A stretch of DNA of 64,000 nt from Sphaerotilus natans (GCF_900156335.1 NZ_FTMZ01000001.1:248001-312000); one strand, 5' to 3'. Positions 1-9,639 are shown, counted from the stretch's first letter. Notes: a model not told the origin generated them from the sequence alone. A program made the numbers and translations.

Positions 1-2190
1 GCGCAGGTGCTCGAGCACCATCCGGCCCAGCCCTTCACCGTGCATCTGGCCGGCGGCGGCAGCTTTGGCGGGGTCACGGTCGGGCATGTCGAGAACGAGG
101 TCGGGCTGTTCCTGTTCATGCCGCTGGACGACCGGGGCGCGGTCCAGTGCAGCCTGCTGCCGCGTGCGGCCTATGACCGGGCGGTGCTCGGCGAGCGGCT
201 CGGTGCGCTGCTGGTCGAGGAGGCTGCGGTCACGCCGGCGCAGGTCGAGCAGGCGATGCAGATCCAGAAGCGCTCGCGCGGGCAGAAGCTCGGCGAGATC
301 CTGGTCGCACGCCAGATCGTCACGCCCGACCAGCTGCTGGCCGCGCTCGACAAGCAGGCGCGCATGCCGATGGTGCGTCTGGGCGAGGCGCTGGTGGCGC
401 TGGGCTACCTGCGCGAGGAGCAGCTCCACGAGGTGCTCGGCCAGCAGGTCAGCGAGCGGGTGCAGCCGCTCGGCGAGGTGCTGCTCGAGCGCGACTGGGT
501 CACGCCGCAGCAGCTGCGGGTGGCGATGGCGCGCAAGATGGGCTATCCGGTCGTCAACCTGACGAATTTCCATCCGCAGAACGAGGCGTTGGCGCGGCTG
601 CCGCTGGAGACGGCCCGGGTGCTGGAGGTGCTGCCGCTGGTGCACCGCGCCGGCCGGCTGGTGGTGGCGATGCAGGACGTGTCGCGCCAGGCGGTGCTCG
701 AGCAGCTTGCCGAGCTCAGCGGCTGCGCGATCGCGCCGGCGCTGGCCGGTGCCGGCGACCTGAAGGCGGCGATCGAGCGCGCCTACGCCGATCTGCCGGT
801 GCCGGTCGATCCGGAGGCGGCCGACACGCCGGCCACCCTGCCGGCAGCCACCGCGCCAGCCTCCTCGGCGTCGACCGGCTCACCGGCCGACAGCTCCCGG
901 CCGGCGGGCGAACCGCGCGAGGCGGAGGGCGTGCGGGCCGGCCGCGACCATCCGGTGCAGCAACTGCTGGTCACGCTGGTGGCCGACGCGATGGGCAAGG
1001 GCGCCAGCGCCATCCACATCGAGAACCACCCGAGCGAGGACAAGCTGTGGGTGCGGCTGCGCCGCGACGGCCGCATGGAGCCGCACACCGAGCTGCCCGG
1101 GCGCTGGCGCACCGGGCTGATGGCGCGCATCAAGTCGCTGGCCGAGCTGGACGTGGCCGAGCACCGCCGGCCGCAGTCGGGTCGGCTGGCCTTCGCGCGG
1201 CTGATGCCGCAGCACCGCATCGAGTTGCGGGTGACCACGCTGCCGACCCACGGCGGGATGGAAGACATCGTCATCGGCCTGCCGACCCGGCTCAAGGCGC
1301 TGAAGTTCGAGGCCCTGGGCCTGAGCGCGCCTGACCAGGAGCGCCTGGGCGCGCTGCTGGAGCGCCCGGGCGGTGGCCTGATCCTGGGGGTCGGTCCGGC
1401 CGGATCCGGGCGCACCACCACGCTGCTGGCCGAGCTGAGCCGGCTCAACCAGCCCGAGCGCAAGATCGTCTCGCTGGGCGAGCGCCTGGAGGCGACGCTG
1501 CCGGGCGTGCGCCAGATCGAGGTCGATGCCCGCGCCGGCCGGCCGATGGCCGCCGCGCTGCAGGCGGTGCTGCAGGCCGATGCCGACGTGATCGCGATCG
1601 ACGGCCTGCGCGATGTCGACAGCGCGCAGCTCGCGCTGGAGGCGGCCGCCGCCGGCCGCCTGGTGCTGGCCACCACCACCGGCCGCAACACCGCTGAGGC
1701 GGTGCAGCGCCTGCTCGACCTGGGCGTCGATCGCTGGCTGCTGGGCGACACGCTGCAGGCGGTGCATGCGCAGCGCCTGATGCGCCGGCTCTGCAGCAGC
1801 TGCCGGATGAGCCGCTCCGCGCGCGAGCCCGAGATCGCCGAATGGATCGAGGGCCATTTTCACGGCGGCCATGTCGAAGCCGCCGAAGAGGCGCGCGAGC
1901 AGCTGCGCGCCGACTGGCTGATCCGCCACGGCCGCGACGGCAAGCTGCGCCGCTACCACAGCGCCGGCTGCGAGCGCTGCCGCGGCACCGGGCTGCGCGG
2001 GCGTGCGGTCGCGCATGAGCTGATGTTCGTCAGTCGCGAGCTGCGTCGCATGATTCGCGCCGGTGCGCCGGCCTGGAACCTGCACCGCCAGGCCCTGCAG
2101 GAAGGCCTGCGCACGCTGCGCCAGGATGCGGTCGAGAAGATGCTGGCCGGGCTGGTCAGCATCGACGAGGTGCGCACCGTCAGCGACTGA
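1..2190 (+). CDS. GspE/PilB-family secretion-pilus ATPase with altered active-site motifs (5' partial)
   Basis: The frame is open from the first base, so the gene starts upstream of the window. Two GspE N-terminal-like repeats (GERLGALLVEE, LGEILVARQIV, LGEVLLERDWV) occupy the first 250 residues. A Pro/Ala-rich linker follows, then a type II/IV secretion ATPase domain. The C-terminal part carries the two Cys pairs (CSSC, CERCRGTG) of the GspE/PilB zinc site. Family members drive assembly of type II secretion pseudopili or type IV pili from the cytoplasmic side of the inner membrane. Oddly, the Walker A motif reads GPAGSGRTTT, with Arg for the usual Lys. The Walker B region reads DADVIAIDGLRD, where the family has a Glu before the hydrophobic-Arg-Asp. 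Hydrolysis may be impaired, so a regulatory or partner-dependent role is possible. No other pilus or secretion gene is in view. Confidence 0.85.
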   Translation, partial: AQVLEHHPAQPFTVHLAGGGSFGGVTVGHVENEVGLFLFMPLDDRGAVQCSLLPRAAYDRAVLGERLGALLVEEAAVTPAQVEQAMQIQKRSRGQKLGEILVARQIVTPDQLLAALDKQARMPMVRLGEALVALGYLREEQLHEVLGQQVSERVQPLGEVLLERDWVTPQQLRVAMARKMGYPVVNLTNFHPQNEALARLPLETARVLEVLPLVHRAGRLVVAMQDVSRQAVLEQLAELSGCAIAPALAGAGDLKAAIERAYADLPVPVDPEAADTPATLPAATAPASSASTGSPADSSRPAGEPREAEGVRAGRDHPVQQLLVTLVADAMGKGASAIHIENHPSEDKLWVRLRRDGRMEPHTELPGRWRTGLMARIKSLAELDVAEHRRPQSGRLAFARLMPQHRIELRVTTLPTHGGMEDIVIGLPTRLKALKFEALGLSAPDQERLGALLERPGGGLILGVGPAGSGRTTTLLAELSRLNQPERKIVSLGERLEATLPGVRQIEVDARAGRPMAAALQAVLQADADVIAIDGLRDVDSAQLALEAAAAGRLVLATTTGRNTAEAVQRLLDLGVDRWLLGDTLQAVHAQRLMRRLCSSCRMSRSAREPEIAEWIEGHFHGGHVEAAEEAREQLRADWLIRHGRDGKLRRYHSAGCERCRGTGLRGRAVAHELMFVSRELRRMIRAGAPAWNLHRQALQEGLRTLRQDAVEKMLAGLVSIDEVRTVSD

Positions 2191-2228
2191 GCGCACGACT
2201 GCACGCGCGACTGCGCGTGCGTAGGGCC

Positions 2229-4166
2229 TCAGCGCCCGCGCAGGAACAGCGTGTCGAGCTCGCGCAGCGTGACCTGGCGCCAGGTCGGGCGGCCGTGGTT
2301 GCACAGGTCGGCGCGCTCGGTGCGCTCCATGTCGCGCAGCAGCGCGTTCATTTCCTCGATGGTGAGCCGGCGGCTGGCGCGCACCGCGCCGTGACAGGCC
2401 ATCGTCGCCAGCAGCTCGTCGCGGGCGCGCTGCACCAGGGTGCTGGCCTCGTGCTCGGCCAGATCCGCCAGCACCGAGCGCGCCAGCGCGGCGGCATCCG
2501 CCCCCTGCAGCGCCGCCGGCACCGCCCGCACCGCCAGCACGCCCGGCGACAGCGGCGCCACATCCAGCCCGAGCTGCTGCAGCGTGTCCGCATGGGTTTC
2601 CGCGGCCGCCACCTCGGCCGGCGTGGCCGCGAAGGTCGCGGCGATCAGCAGCGGCTGCGAGGCCAGCGCGCGATCCTGGCCGTCGCCGTGCGTCTCGGCC
2701 ACCGCCCGCTTGAGCCGCTCGTAGACGATGCGCTCGTGCGCGGCGTGCATGTCGACGACGATCAGGCCGTGGCGGTTCTCGGCCAGCACGTAGACGCCGC
2801 CGAGCTGCGCCAGCGCGCGGCCCAGCGGCCAGTCGCTATCGGTGGACTCGGGCGTGGGCGCGTGCGCGGGCACCGGGGGCGTGACGGGGGCGATGGCCCG
2901 GGCGGGTTCCGATGCGGCGGGCGCCGGCGCGGGCGCACGCCACGGCGCCGGCAGCTCGCGGGCGTGCAGCTGCGCGGCCTGTTCGAGCAGCAGCCGGCCC
3001 TGCACCGGCGCCGGCGCGTGCCAGGCGGGGGCGGGACGCGGCGCCGGTGCGGGCGAGCGCTCCGGTTCGGGCACCGACACGGGCGGCGCCTTCGGGGCCG
3101 GCAGGGGCGCCTCGGCCGCCGCGGCTTCGGCCGGCGCCGGGCTGCTGCGCGAGGGTGCCAGCGCCGCCTCGACCGCACGGCGCACCGCCTGGTGCACCTC
3201 GCGCGAATCGCGGAAACGCACCTCGGTCTTGGTCGGATGCACGTTCACGTCCACCCGCTCCGGCGCGATCTCCAGGAACAGCACATAGCTGGGCTGGCGG
3301 CTGCCGTGCAGCACGTCCTCGTAGGCGGCGCGCACGCCGTGCGCCAGCAGCCGGTCGCGCACATGGCGGCCGTTGACGTAGACGTACTGCAGGTCGGCGC
3401 GGGCGCGTGCGGTCTCCGGCAGGCCGGCACGGCCGCGCACCGACAGCGGCCCGAGCTGCAGCGCCACCTCGCGGCTGTCGCGCGCGAAGGCCTCGCCGAG
3501 CACGTCGCGCAGGCGCTGCTGCGCGTCGCCCGGGCGCCACTGCTCGACCAGCCGGCCCTCGTGCCAGACCTCGAAGCCGACCTCGGGCCGCGCCAGCGCA
3601 TGGCGGCGCACCGCCTCCAGGCAGTGCGCCAGCTCGGTGGCGTCGGACTTCAGGAACTTGCGCCGCGCCGGCGTCGAGAAGAAGAGCTCGCGCACCTCCA
3701 CCGTCGTGCCGACGGCGCGTGCGGCCGGCTGCAGCTCGCCGGTGCGGCCGTCGATGCGCTGGGCGTGCAAGGCCTCGGGCGTGCGGCTGGTGATCGACAG
3801 CTCGGCGATCGAGCCGATCGCCGCCAGCGCCTCGCCGCGAAAGCCCATCGTCATCACCTGCTCGAGCTCGCCCAGCGAGACGATCTTGCTGGTGGCGTGG
3901 CGGCGCAGCGCCAGCGGCAGCTCCTCGGGCGCGATGCCCTGGCCGTCGTCCTCGATGACGATCGAGCGCACGCCGCCGGCGATCAGCCGCACGGTGATGC
4001 GGGTGGCGCCGGCGTCCAGCGCGTTGTCGACCAGCTCGCGCACCACCGAGGCCGGGCGCTCGACCACCTCGCCGGCGGCGATCTGGCTGATCAGCTCGTC
4101 GGGCAGCTCGCGGATCGGGCGGCGGGAGGGTGGGGCCAGCGGGGCGGTCGTCGGGGGCAGGGTCAT
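2229..4166 (-). CDS. mutL: DNA mismatch repair protein MutL
   Basis: MutL couples mismatch recognition by MutS to strand incision. The 645-residue protein has the GHKL ATPase domain at residues 20-340, with motifs ELVDNALDAGATRI and IEDDGQGI. A Pro/Ala-rich linker spans about 340-440 and a C-terminal dimerisation/endonuclease domain follows. The motif DMHAAHERIVYE fits the metal-binding DQHA(X)2E(X)4E endonuclease signature with Met for Gln. ACHGAVRA and CNHGRPT complete the site. This is the nicking type of MutL found in bacteria without MutH, and no mutH is in the window. It converges on the ATPase gene and is followed by a short gap. mutS lies 43 kb away and is the gene touched by the prophage. 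Confidence 0.97.
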   Translation of the reverse strand: MTLPPTTAPLAPPSRRPIRELPDELISQIAAGEVVERPASVVRELVDNALDAGATRITVRLIAGGVRSIVIEDDGQGIAPEELPLALRRHATSKIVSLGELEQVMTMGFRGEALAAIGSIAELSITSRTPEALHAQRIDGRTGELQPAARAVGTTVEVRELFFSTPARRKFLKSDATELAHCLEAVRRHALARPEVGFEVWHEGRLVEQWRPGDAQQRLRDVLGEAFARDSREVALQLGPLSVRGRAGLPETARARADLQYVYVNGRHVRDRLLAHGVRAAYEDVLHGSRQPSYVLFLEIAPERVDVNVHPTKTEVRFRDSREVHQAVRRAVEAALAPSRSSPAPAEAAAAEAPLPAPKAPPVSVPEPERSPAPAPRPAPAWHAPAPVQGRLLLEQAAQLHARELPAPWRAPAPAPAASEPARAIAPVTPPVPAHAPTPESTDSDWPLGRALAQLGGVYVLAENRHGLIVVDMHAAHERIVYERLKRAVAETHGDGQDRALASQPLLIAATFAATPAEVAAAETHADTLQQLGLDVAPLSPGVLAVRAVPAALQGADAAALARSVLADLAEHEASTLVQRARDELLATMACHGAVRASRRLTIEEMNALLRDMERTERADLCNHGRPTWRQVTLRELDTLFLRGR

Positions 4167-4191
4167 GCCCCGGATTGTAGGAAGGTGCGCT

Positions 4192-5313
4192 TCAGCCCAG
4201 GTACCGGCCGGACTCGCTGCGCTGGACCAGATCGACGAAGCGCGAGCCGCCCAGGTCCTGGCGGCTGAAGTCGATCGCCATGCCGGCGACGAAGAGCTGC
4301 ATCACCCGCAGCGTCGCGGTCAGGCGCGGGCGCTGCAGCTGCCCGCCGCAGCGGCGCAGCGCCTCGATCAGCACCTGCGCGTCGATCCAGCCCGCCAGGC
4401 TGGCGTAGCCGATCTCCACCCCGGCAGCGCGCGCCTGCTGGCGGTAGAGCTCCATCTGCCGGTCGGTCTCCCGCCAGGGGTTGGGGGTGACCTGGGTCAG
4501 CGCCAGCCCGCGCGCCTGCGGGCCGATGCGGCGCATCGCCTCGTCGTCGCCGACGATCGACAGGCCGAAGAAGGCCGGATGGCGCTTCAGCCCGGTGGCG
4601 GTGGCCATCATGGCCGCGGCCTGGCTGCCGGGCACGAACAGCACCACCGCCTGGGGCGACAGCGCCATCAGCTTGCGCGAGGCCTCCTGCGCGGTGGCGT
4701 CCTCGGCGGTCAGCGCGGCCGATCCCACCACCTGCAGCCGCTGCGCGGCCAGCGCATCGCCGATCAGCTTCAGGCCTTCCTGGCCGAAGGGCGTGGCGGT
4801 GTGTGCGATCGCCACCCGCTGCAGCCCGACGGTGGCCAGGTGGCGCGCCAGCACCTCGGCTTCCTGGGCGTGGCTGGCACGAGGAAAGAAGCCGACGCCC
4901 CGGCACAGCGAGCGCACCGAATCGGCCACCGCCACCGCGCCGACCGCCGGCACGCCGTGCTCGCGCAGCAGCGGCTCGAGCGCGGCGAGGCTCGGGCTGC
5001 CGGCGCAGCCGAACAGCGCCAGCGCCTGCTGCTCGACGATCAGTGCGCGTGCCAGCGCCAGCGCACGCGCCGGATCGCCGCCATCATCCAGGTCCGCCCA
5101 GCGGATCGGCCGCCCGCTGATGCCGCCGGCCGCATTGCTGGCCTCGAAGGCCAGGTTCGCGCCGGTCGCATGGGCGCGCGCCATCGCCGCAGTCGGCCCC
5201 TGCTGCGGCGCGGTGCGCCCGATCAGGATCGGGGTGGCTGCGGCCCGCGCACGAGGCGGCAGCAGGCCCAGCGGCGCGGCAGCGCCCGCCAGGACAAGAC
5301 TTCTCCGGTGCAT
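4192..5313 (-). CDS. ABC transporter periplasmic substrate-binding protein (LivK type)
   Basis: A 373-residue type I periplasmic binding protein of the branched-chain amino acid (Peripla_BP_6) family. A signal peptide is visible (MHRRSLVLAGAAAPLGLLPPRARA, cleaved near ARA-AAT). The first strand ILIGRTAPQQGPTAAMARA matches the ligand-binding start of this family, and two Rossmann-like lobes follow. It is transcribed away from mutL with 25 bp between them and no permease or ATPase genes are adjacent, so it is an orphan receptor. The ligand could be an amino acid, an aromatic acid or a signal, and the sequence does not decide. Confidence 0.85.
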   Translation of the reverse strand: MHRRSLVLAGAAAPLGLLPPRARAAATPILIGRTAPQQGPTAAMARAHATGANLAFEASNAAGGISGRPIRWADLDDGGDPARALALARALIVEQQALALFGCAGSPSLAALEPLLREHGVPAVGAVAVADSVRSLCRGVGFFPRASHAQEAEVLARHLATVGLQRVAIAHTATPFGQEGLKLIGDALAAQRLQVVGSAALTAEDATAQEASRKLMALSPQAVVLFVPGSQAAAMMATATGLKRHPAFFGLSIVGDDEAMRRIGPQARGLALTQVTPNPWRETDRQMELYRQQARAAGVEIGYASLAGWIDAQVLIEALRRCGGQLQRPRLTATLRVMQLFVAGMAIDFSRQDLGGSRFVDLVQRSESGRYLG

Positions 5314-5459
5314 CGATTCGTGCTTTTCTGGGCGTCAACCCCGTGTTTCGTGGGGGCGAGTGTGCCCAGCGCAAAAAGTCCTGTCCCCTGCTGAAATTCG
5401 TGGATCCGGACCAGCGTGACGTAATGCGCACAACACTTCGGATGCTAATCTCGCCGCCC

Positions 5460-6113
5460 ATGGACATGATTCCCTTCCTGATCGACTTCATCCTCCATGT
5501 GGACAAGCACCTGGCCGAGTTCATCGCGGCCTACGGGGCCTGGGTGTACGCGCTGCTGTTCGCGATCATCTTCGTGGAGACCGGCCTGGTGGTGATGCCT
5601 TTCCTGCCCGGTGACTCCCTGCTGTTCGTCGTCGGCGCGATGTGCGGCGCCGGGCTGATGAACCTGCCGCTGGCGATGGCGCTGCTGCTGGTCGCGGCGG
5701 TGCTGGGCGATCAGGTGAACTACTCGATCGGTCGCCATTTCGGCCCGAAGGTCTTCCAGTGGGAGAACTCGCGCTTCTTCAACAAGCGCGCCTTCATGCA
5801 GGCGCACGACTTCTACGAGCGCCACGGCGGCGTGACGATCATCATCGCGCGCTTCATGCCCTTCATCCGCACCTTCGCGCCCTTCGTGGCGGGCGTGGCC
5901 GAGATGACGCGCGCGAAGTTCGTGATGTTCAATGTCGTCGGCGCGATGCTCTGGGTCATCGGCCTGACGCTGGCGGGCTACCTGTTCGGCAACCTGCCCT
6001 GGGTGCAGGCCAATCTCAGCAAGATCATCTGGGCGCTGATCATCATTCCGGGCCTGATCGCGATCTTCGGCGCCTGGAAGGCGCGTCGCAACGAGGCCCG
6101 CGCCGCGGCCTGA
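5460..6113 (+). CDS. DedA family inner-membrane protein
   Basis: DedA/VTT proteins are integral membrane proteins linked to lipid scrambling (undecaprenyl phosphate recycling) and envelope homeostasis. The 217-residue product has the family signatures: an ETGLVVMPFLPGDSLLF segment near residues 38-54, the GDQVNYSIGR motif, and FYERHGGVTIIIARFMPFIRTFAPFVAG, whose Arg residues are functionally important in the family. Hydrophobic helices lie at both ends. I chose the ATG at 5460 because MDMIPFLIDFILHVDKHL is the usual N-terminus in relatives; the frame extends upstream without a convincing ribosome site. The gene ends 4 bp from the opposing hydrolase gene. Confidence 0.92.
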   Translation: MDMIPFLIDFILHVDKHLAEFIAAYGAWVYALLFAIIFVETGLVVMPFLPGDSLLFVVGAMCGAGLMNLPLAMALLLVAAVLGDQVNYSIGRHFGPKVFQWENSRFFNKRAFMQAHDFYERHGGVTIIIARFMPFIRTFAPFVAGVAEMTRAKFVMFNVVGAMLWVIGLTLAGYLFGNLPWVQANLSKIIWALIIIPGLIAIFGAWKARRNEARAAA

Positions 6114-6117
6114 GCGC

Positions 6118-7563
6118 TCAGGGCCGGCGGATGCCGGCCGCCGGCGGCGGAAACTCCAGCGGCGACTGCGGTCCGCGCATCGGTACCCGCGCCTCCAGCG
6201 CGGCGGGCTGGTAGCTCGCCGCAAAGCGGCAGTCCTGCGTCGGATTCCAGCGAGACGGCAGCGCGCGGCAGCGCTGCTCGAGCGCCGCGCCATCCGGCCG
6301 GGCGCCACCGCCGGCCCAGTCCAGCAGCGCGTCGACCGCGCTGACATAGGCCGCATCCGACAGGTACTCGTGACCGGCATCGCGGGTGTAGGCCTGCGCG
6401 AGCCGCTCGGCTGCGCCGGCCTCGGTGACGGTGTCGCGGAAGCGGCTCTCCATCTCGACGAAGGCGACCGGGTCGTCGATGCCGTGCAGCGCCAGCGTCG
6501 GCAGCAGCAGCCGGCCGGTGGGGTCGCCGTCGCGGGCCAGCTCGGCACGGGCGGCCAGGTCGGCGCGCAGCCGCGGCACGCGCCGGTTCAGCGCCTCGTC
6601 GTCGGCGCTGCCGCTGTAGATCACGCCCTCGTTGGTGAAGGGATTGCGCGCACCGAGCTTGCGCACCGTCAGCTCGCGGAAATGCCAGGTCGCCCACTGC
6701 AGATGGCCGATCAGCGCGGTTTCTGGCAGGCGCAGCACGCGGGTGAGCGTGTCCAGGCGCTTCTGCTGCTCGGTGCTGCGCTCGGCGCGCGGACGCTGCA
6801 CGCCGGTGCAGTCGTCGACCCGTTGCGCGACATCAAGCCGGGTCAGCGTCGACTCCGGCGGCATGCCCATCCACAGCGGATAGACCGGCTCGTCCGGGCG
6901 CGGATGGTTGTTGCAGACCGCCTGGTAGACCGCGCGCAGGTCGACGCGCACGTCATAGGCGCGGGTGGCGCCGGCCAGCACGCCGCTGCTCAGCAGCACG
7001 CCGTCGTAGGGCTGCGGGCCCGGCGCGGTCTGGCCGGGGCGGATGTCGGGCGTGGTGTAGCGCTCGGCCATGCGCGCGGCCACCGACGCGCCCCAGCTCT
7101 GGCCGTGCAGCACGGTGCGCCGCGGCTGGCCCAGCGCCTCGACCGCGATGCGGCGCAGCCGGTCGACATCCTCGCCGGCGGCCAGCACCTCGAAGCCGCC
7201 CTGGCGGTAGCTGGTGCCGGCCCAGGCGTGGCCGGCCTGCAGCATGACCTTCCAGCGCTGCAGGTCGCCGGTGACGCGTGCCAGCGTCGGCTCGCCCAGC
7301 GACGGGCCGCCGTGCGCGTGCACCACCAGCACGCCGCTCCAGTCCTTCGGCACCGCGATCCAGTACCAGGCGCCGAGGTGGTCGCGCCCCGACAGGCAGC
7401 GTGTGGCCTCGGGCAGACCGGCGGGGCAGACCCGCTCGCTCGGCGCGGCGGGCCGCTCGGGCGCGGCGGCACGGGCCATGGGCAGCGACAGGGGCAGCAG
7501 CGCCGCCGCCGCAAGGGCGGTCAGCGCCGGACGAAAGAAGGGTGGGGCCATGCGGGAGCTCAT
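6118..7563 (-). CDS. Secreted alpha/beta hydrolase
   Basis: A 481-residue protein with an N-terminal signal peptide (hydrophobic ALTALAAAALLPLSLPMARA). The alpha/beta hydrolase features are an oxyanion segment VHAHGGPSLGE, a nucleophile elbow GQSWGAS with catalytic Ser, an acid in HGIDDPV and a His in RDAGHEYL. Several Cys residues in the mature part could form disulfides, which fits export to the periplasm. It resembles uncharacterised prolyl-peptidase/esterase-like enzymes; the substrate is unknown. It is convergent with dedA and lies just downstream of amiC on the same strand with a 43-bp gap. Confidence 0.75.
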   Translation of the reverse strand: MSSRMAPPFFRPALTALAAAALLPLSLPMARAAAPERPAAPSERVCPAGLPEATRCLSGRDHLGAWYWIAVPKDWSGVLVVHAHGGPSLGEPTLARVTGDLQRWKVMLQAGHAWAGTSYRQGGFEVLAAGEDVDRLRRIAVEALGQPRRTVLHGQSWGASVAARMAERYTTPDIRPGQTAPGPQPYDGVLLSSGVLAGATRAYDVRVDLRAVYQAVCNNHPRPDEPVYPLWMGMPPESTLTRLDVAQRVDDCTGVQRPRAERSTEQQKRLDTLTRVLRLPETALIGHLQWATWHFRELTVRKLGARNPFTNEGVIYSGSADDEALNRRVPRLRADLAARAELARDGDPTGRLLLPTLALHGIDDPVAFVEMESRFRDTVTEAGAAERLAQAYTRDAGHEYLSDAAYVSAVDALLDWAGGGARPDGAALEQRCRALPSRWNPTQDCRFAASYQPAALEARVPMRGPQSPLEFPPPAAGIRRP

Positions 7564-7606
7564 GCGCGCAGATTACTGCACCCGCATGACGTGGCCGCCC
7601 CCGGGT

Positions 7607-9106
7607 TCAGAGCATGCGCACCCGCGCCAGCGGTGGATTGCGCGCGAAGTAGCGGGTGATGCCGACATACAGCGCCCGGACCAGCTGCGACTGGTAGCCC
7701 GGATCGCGCAGCTTGTCTTCCTCTTCGGGGTTCGAGATGAAGGCGGTCTCGACCAGGATCGAGGGAATGTCGGGCGCCTTCAGCACCGCGAAGCCGGCCT
7801 GCTCGACCTGCTGCTTGTGCAGCCGGCCGACCTGGCCGATGTGGCCGAGCACCTCGCGGCCGATGCGCAGGCTGTCCTGGATCTGCGCGGTGGTGCTCAT
7901 GTCGAGCAGCGTGCGCATCACATGCGCATCCTTGCTGCGCACATTGATGCCGCCGATCGCGTCAGCCGCGTTCTCGCGCTGGGCCATCAGCCGGGCGGTG
8001 GTGCTGGTGGCGCCGGAATCCGACAGCGCGAACACCGACGCGCCGCGGGCCTTCGGCGTGATGAAGGCGTCGGCATGGATCGAGACGAACAGGTCGGCCT
8101 GCACCCGCCGGGCCTTGCGCACCCGCTCCTGCAGCGGCACGAAATAGTCGCCGTCGCGGGTCAGCATCGCGCGCATGCCCGGGCGGGCGTTGATGCGCTC
8201 CTGCAGCTGCCGGGCGATCGCCAGCACGACATCCTTCTCGCGCAGGCCGGTCGGTCCGATCGCGCCGGGATCCTCGCCGCCGTGGCCCGGGTCGATCGCG
8301 ACGATGACCAGCCGGTTGATGCCGCCACGACCGGGCGGCACCGCGGGTGCGCCTTCCGCCGGCGCCGGTGCGGGCGAGGCGGCCACACGCGGCGGCTGGG
8401 GCGATGCAGACGGCGGCACCGGTGCGCCGTCCTGCGGCGCCACCGGGCGATCGACCCGGCCGATGAATTCGCCCAGCGCATCCTCGATGTCGGAGGCCGC
8501 CCGCTGCGAGGCCTCCGCGCTGTCGGCGCTGTTCGCGCTGTTCATGCCGCTTGCGCTGACCGGCGCCTTCGCGACCGGTGCGCTCTCGCGCTCCTTGACC
8601 AGGCTCAGCAGCGGGTCGGGTGCCTTGCTCGGGTAGAGGTCGAAGACCAGCCGGTGGCGATAGGGCGAGATCGGCGCGAGCGTGAAGACCTGCGGCGCGA
8701 CCTGGCGCTTCAGGTCGAAGACCATGCGCACCCGGCGCGGCTGGTTCTGGCCGATGCGCACGCCGGCGATCTGCGGATCGTCGCTGCCGACGCGCGCCAC
8801 CAGCTCGCGCAGCTGCGCGCTGAGCTCCAGCCCGTCGATGTCGATGACCAGCCGCGCCGGGCCTTCGGTGATGAAATGCTGCGCTTCCAGCGCGACATCG
8901 GACTCGAGCGTGACCCGGGTGTAGTCGGCCGAGGGCCAGACCCGCACCGCCACCAGCGTCGCACCGAAGGCCAGATCGCCGGCGCCCAGCGTCAGCACCA
9001 GCGCGCCGGCCTGGCGCAGCCAGCGGCGGCGGTCGCTGGCCGGCTCCTCGGGAGCATCGGCGTGGCGGAGTGTTTCTTCCTGGGGGGCATGGAACGGGGT
9101 GGTCAT
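7607..9106 (-). CDS. amiC: N-acetylmuramoyl-L-alanine amidase with AMIN domain (AmiC type)
   Basis: This periplasmic zinc amidase cleaves the amide bond between muramic acid and L-Ala during daughter-cell separation. The 499-residue protein starts with a Tat-like signal (RRRWLRQAGALVLTLGAG). An AMIN targeting domain follows at residues 50-150. A Pro/Ala linker leads to an Amidase_3 domain at residues 270-490 carrying the zinc ligands in DPGHGGEDPGAIG, SIHAD and ETAFISN. The neighbour tsaE, 32 bp upstream on the same strand, commonly precedes amiC in betaproteobacteria, so the two are probably co-transcribed. Confidence 0.95.
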   Translation of the reverse strand: MTTPFHAPQEETLRHADAPEEPASDRRRWLRQAGALVLTLGAGDLAFGATLVAVRVWPSADYTRVTLESDVALEAQHFITEGPARLVIDIDGLELSAQLRELVARVGSDDPQIAGVRIGQNQPRRVRMVFDLKRQVAPQVFTLAPISPYRHRLVFDLYPSKAPDPLLSLVKERESAPVAKAPVSASGMNSANSADSAEASQRAASDIEDALGEFIGRVDRPVAPQDGAPVPPSASPQPPRVAASPAPAPAEGAPAVPPGRGGINRLVIVAIDPGHGGEDPGAIGPTGLREKDVVLAIARQLQERINARPGMRAMLTRDGDYFVPLQERVRKARRVQADLFVSIHADAFITPKARGASVFALSDSGATSTTARLMAQRENAADAIGGINVRSKDAHVMRTLLDMSTTAQIQDSLRIGREVLGHIGQVGRLHKQQVEQAGFAVLKAPDIPSILVETAFISNPEEEDKLRDPGYQSQLVRALYVGITRYFARNPPLARVRML

Positions 9107-9138
9107 GATCGGGTCCTCCTCGCGTCCGGTTCTTCAGT

Positions 9139-9636
9139 TCATCGGGCTGGGTTCATCAGGCCCAGGGCGTCCAGCAGCTGGCGGCCTTCGGGGCTGCCTG
9201 CCTGCCAGGTCACCTGGCGCCGTCCGTCGGTCTGCAGGTCCAGGGTCAGCACCAGATCGGGCTGGGGCAGCAGGCCGGCCGCCTTGTCGGGCCACTCGAC
9301 CAGCTTCAGCCCGGGGCTGGCGAACAGGTCGCGAAAGCCGGCATCTTCCCATTCCCGCGGGTCGCCGAAGCGATAGAAATCGAAGTGCCAGACGCCCAGA
9401 TCCGGCCAATCCGGCAATTCGTGCGGCTCGACGATCGCATAGCTGGGGCTCTTGATCCGCCCCTGCACGCCCAGCGCGCGCAGCAGGTGGCGCACGAAGG
9501 TGGTCTTGCCGGCACCGAGCGTGCCATGCAGGGCGATGCAGGCGCGGCGGACCTGCGGCGCGCGGGCCAGCGCCTGCGCGGCGGCCTCGCAGTCGGCCTC
9601 GTCGGCCCAGGTCTGGTGGCGGGTTTCTAGAATCAC
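9139..9636 (-). CDS. tsaE: tRNA threonylcarbamoyladenosine biosynthesis ATPase TsaE
   Basis: TsaE is the ATPase of the TsaBDE complex that makes t6A37 in ANN-decoding tRNAs. The Walker A motif GTLGAGKTTFVRHLL, the SPSYAIVEPHEL segment and the HFDFYRFGDPREWEDAG motif are diagnostic. The start is a GTG at 9636, giving 165 residues, close to the usual family length. The frame stays open far upstream, but that part is antisense to queG and not homologous. The divergent queG begins only 3 bp away, so the tsaE promoter must lie inside queG or the start is slightly internal. It is followed by amiC. Confidence 0.93.
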   Translation of the reverse strand: MILETRHQTWADEADCEAAAQALARAPQVRRACIALHGTLGAGKTTFVRHLLRALGVQGRIKSPSYAIVEPHELPDWPDLGVWHFDFYRFGDPREWEDAGFRDLFASPGLKLVEWPDKAAGLLPQPDLVLTLDLQTDGRRQVTWQAGSPEGRQLLDALGLMNPAR

Positions 9637-9639
9637 CGG

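Noticed and set aside
880-2304. Long open frames on the strand opposite the first gene and mutL (for example 880-2304 minus, 2217-4268 plus)
   Set aside because: They run antisense to genes with clear protein families. Their translations are His/Gln/Arg/Ala-rich low complexity, the usual by-product of high GC at third positions.
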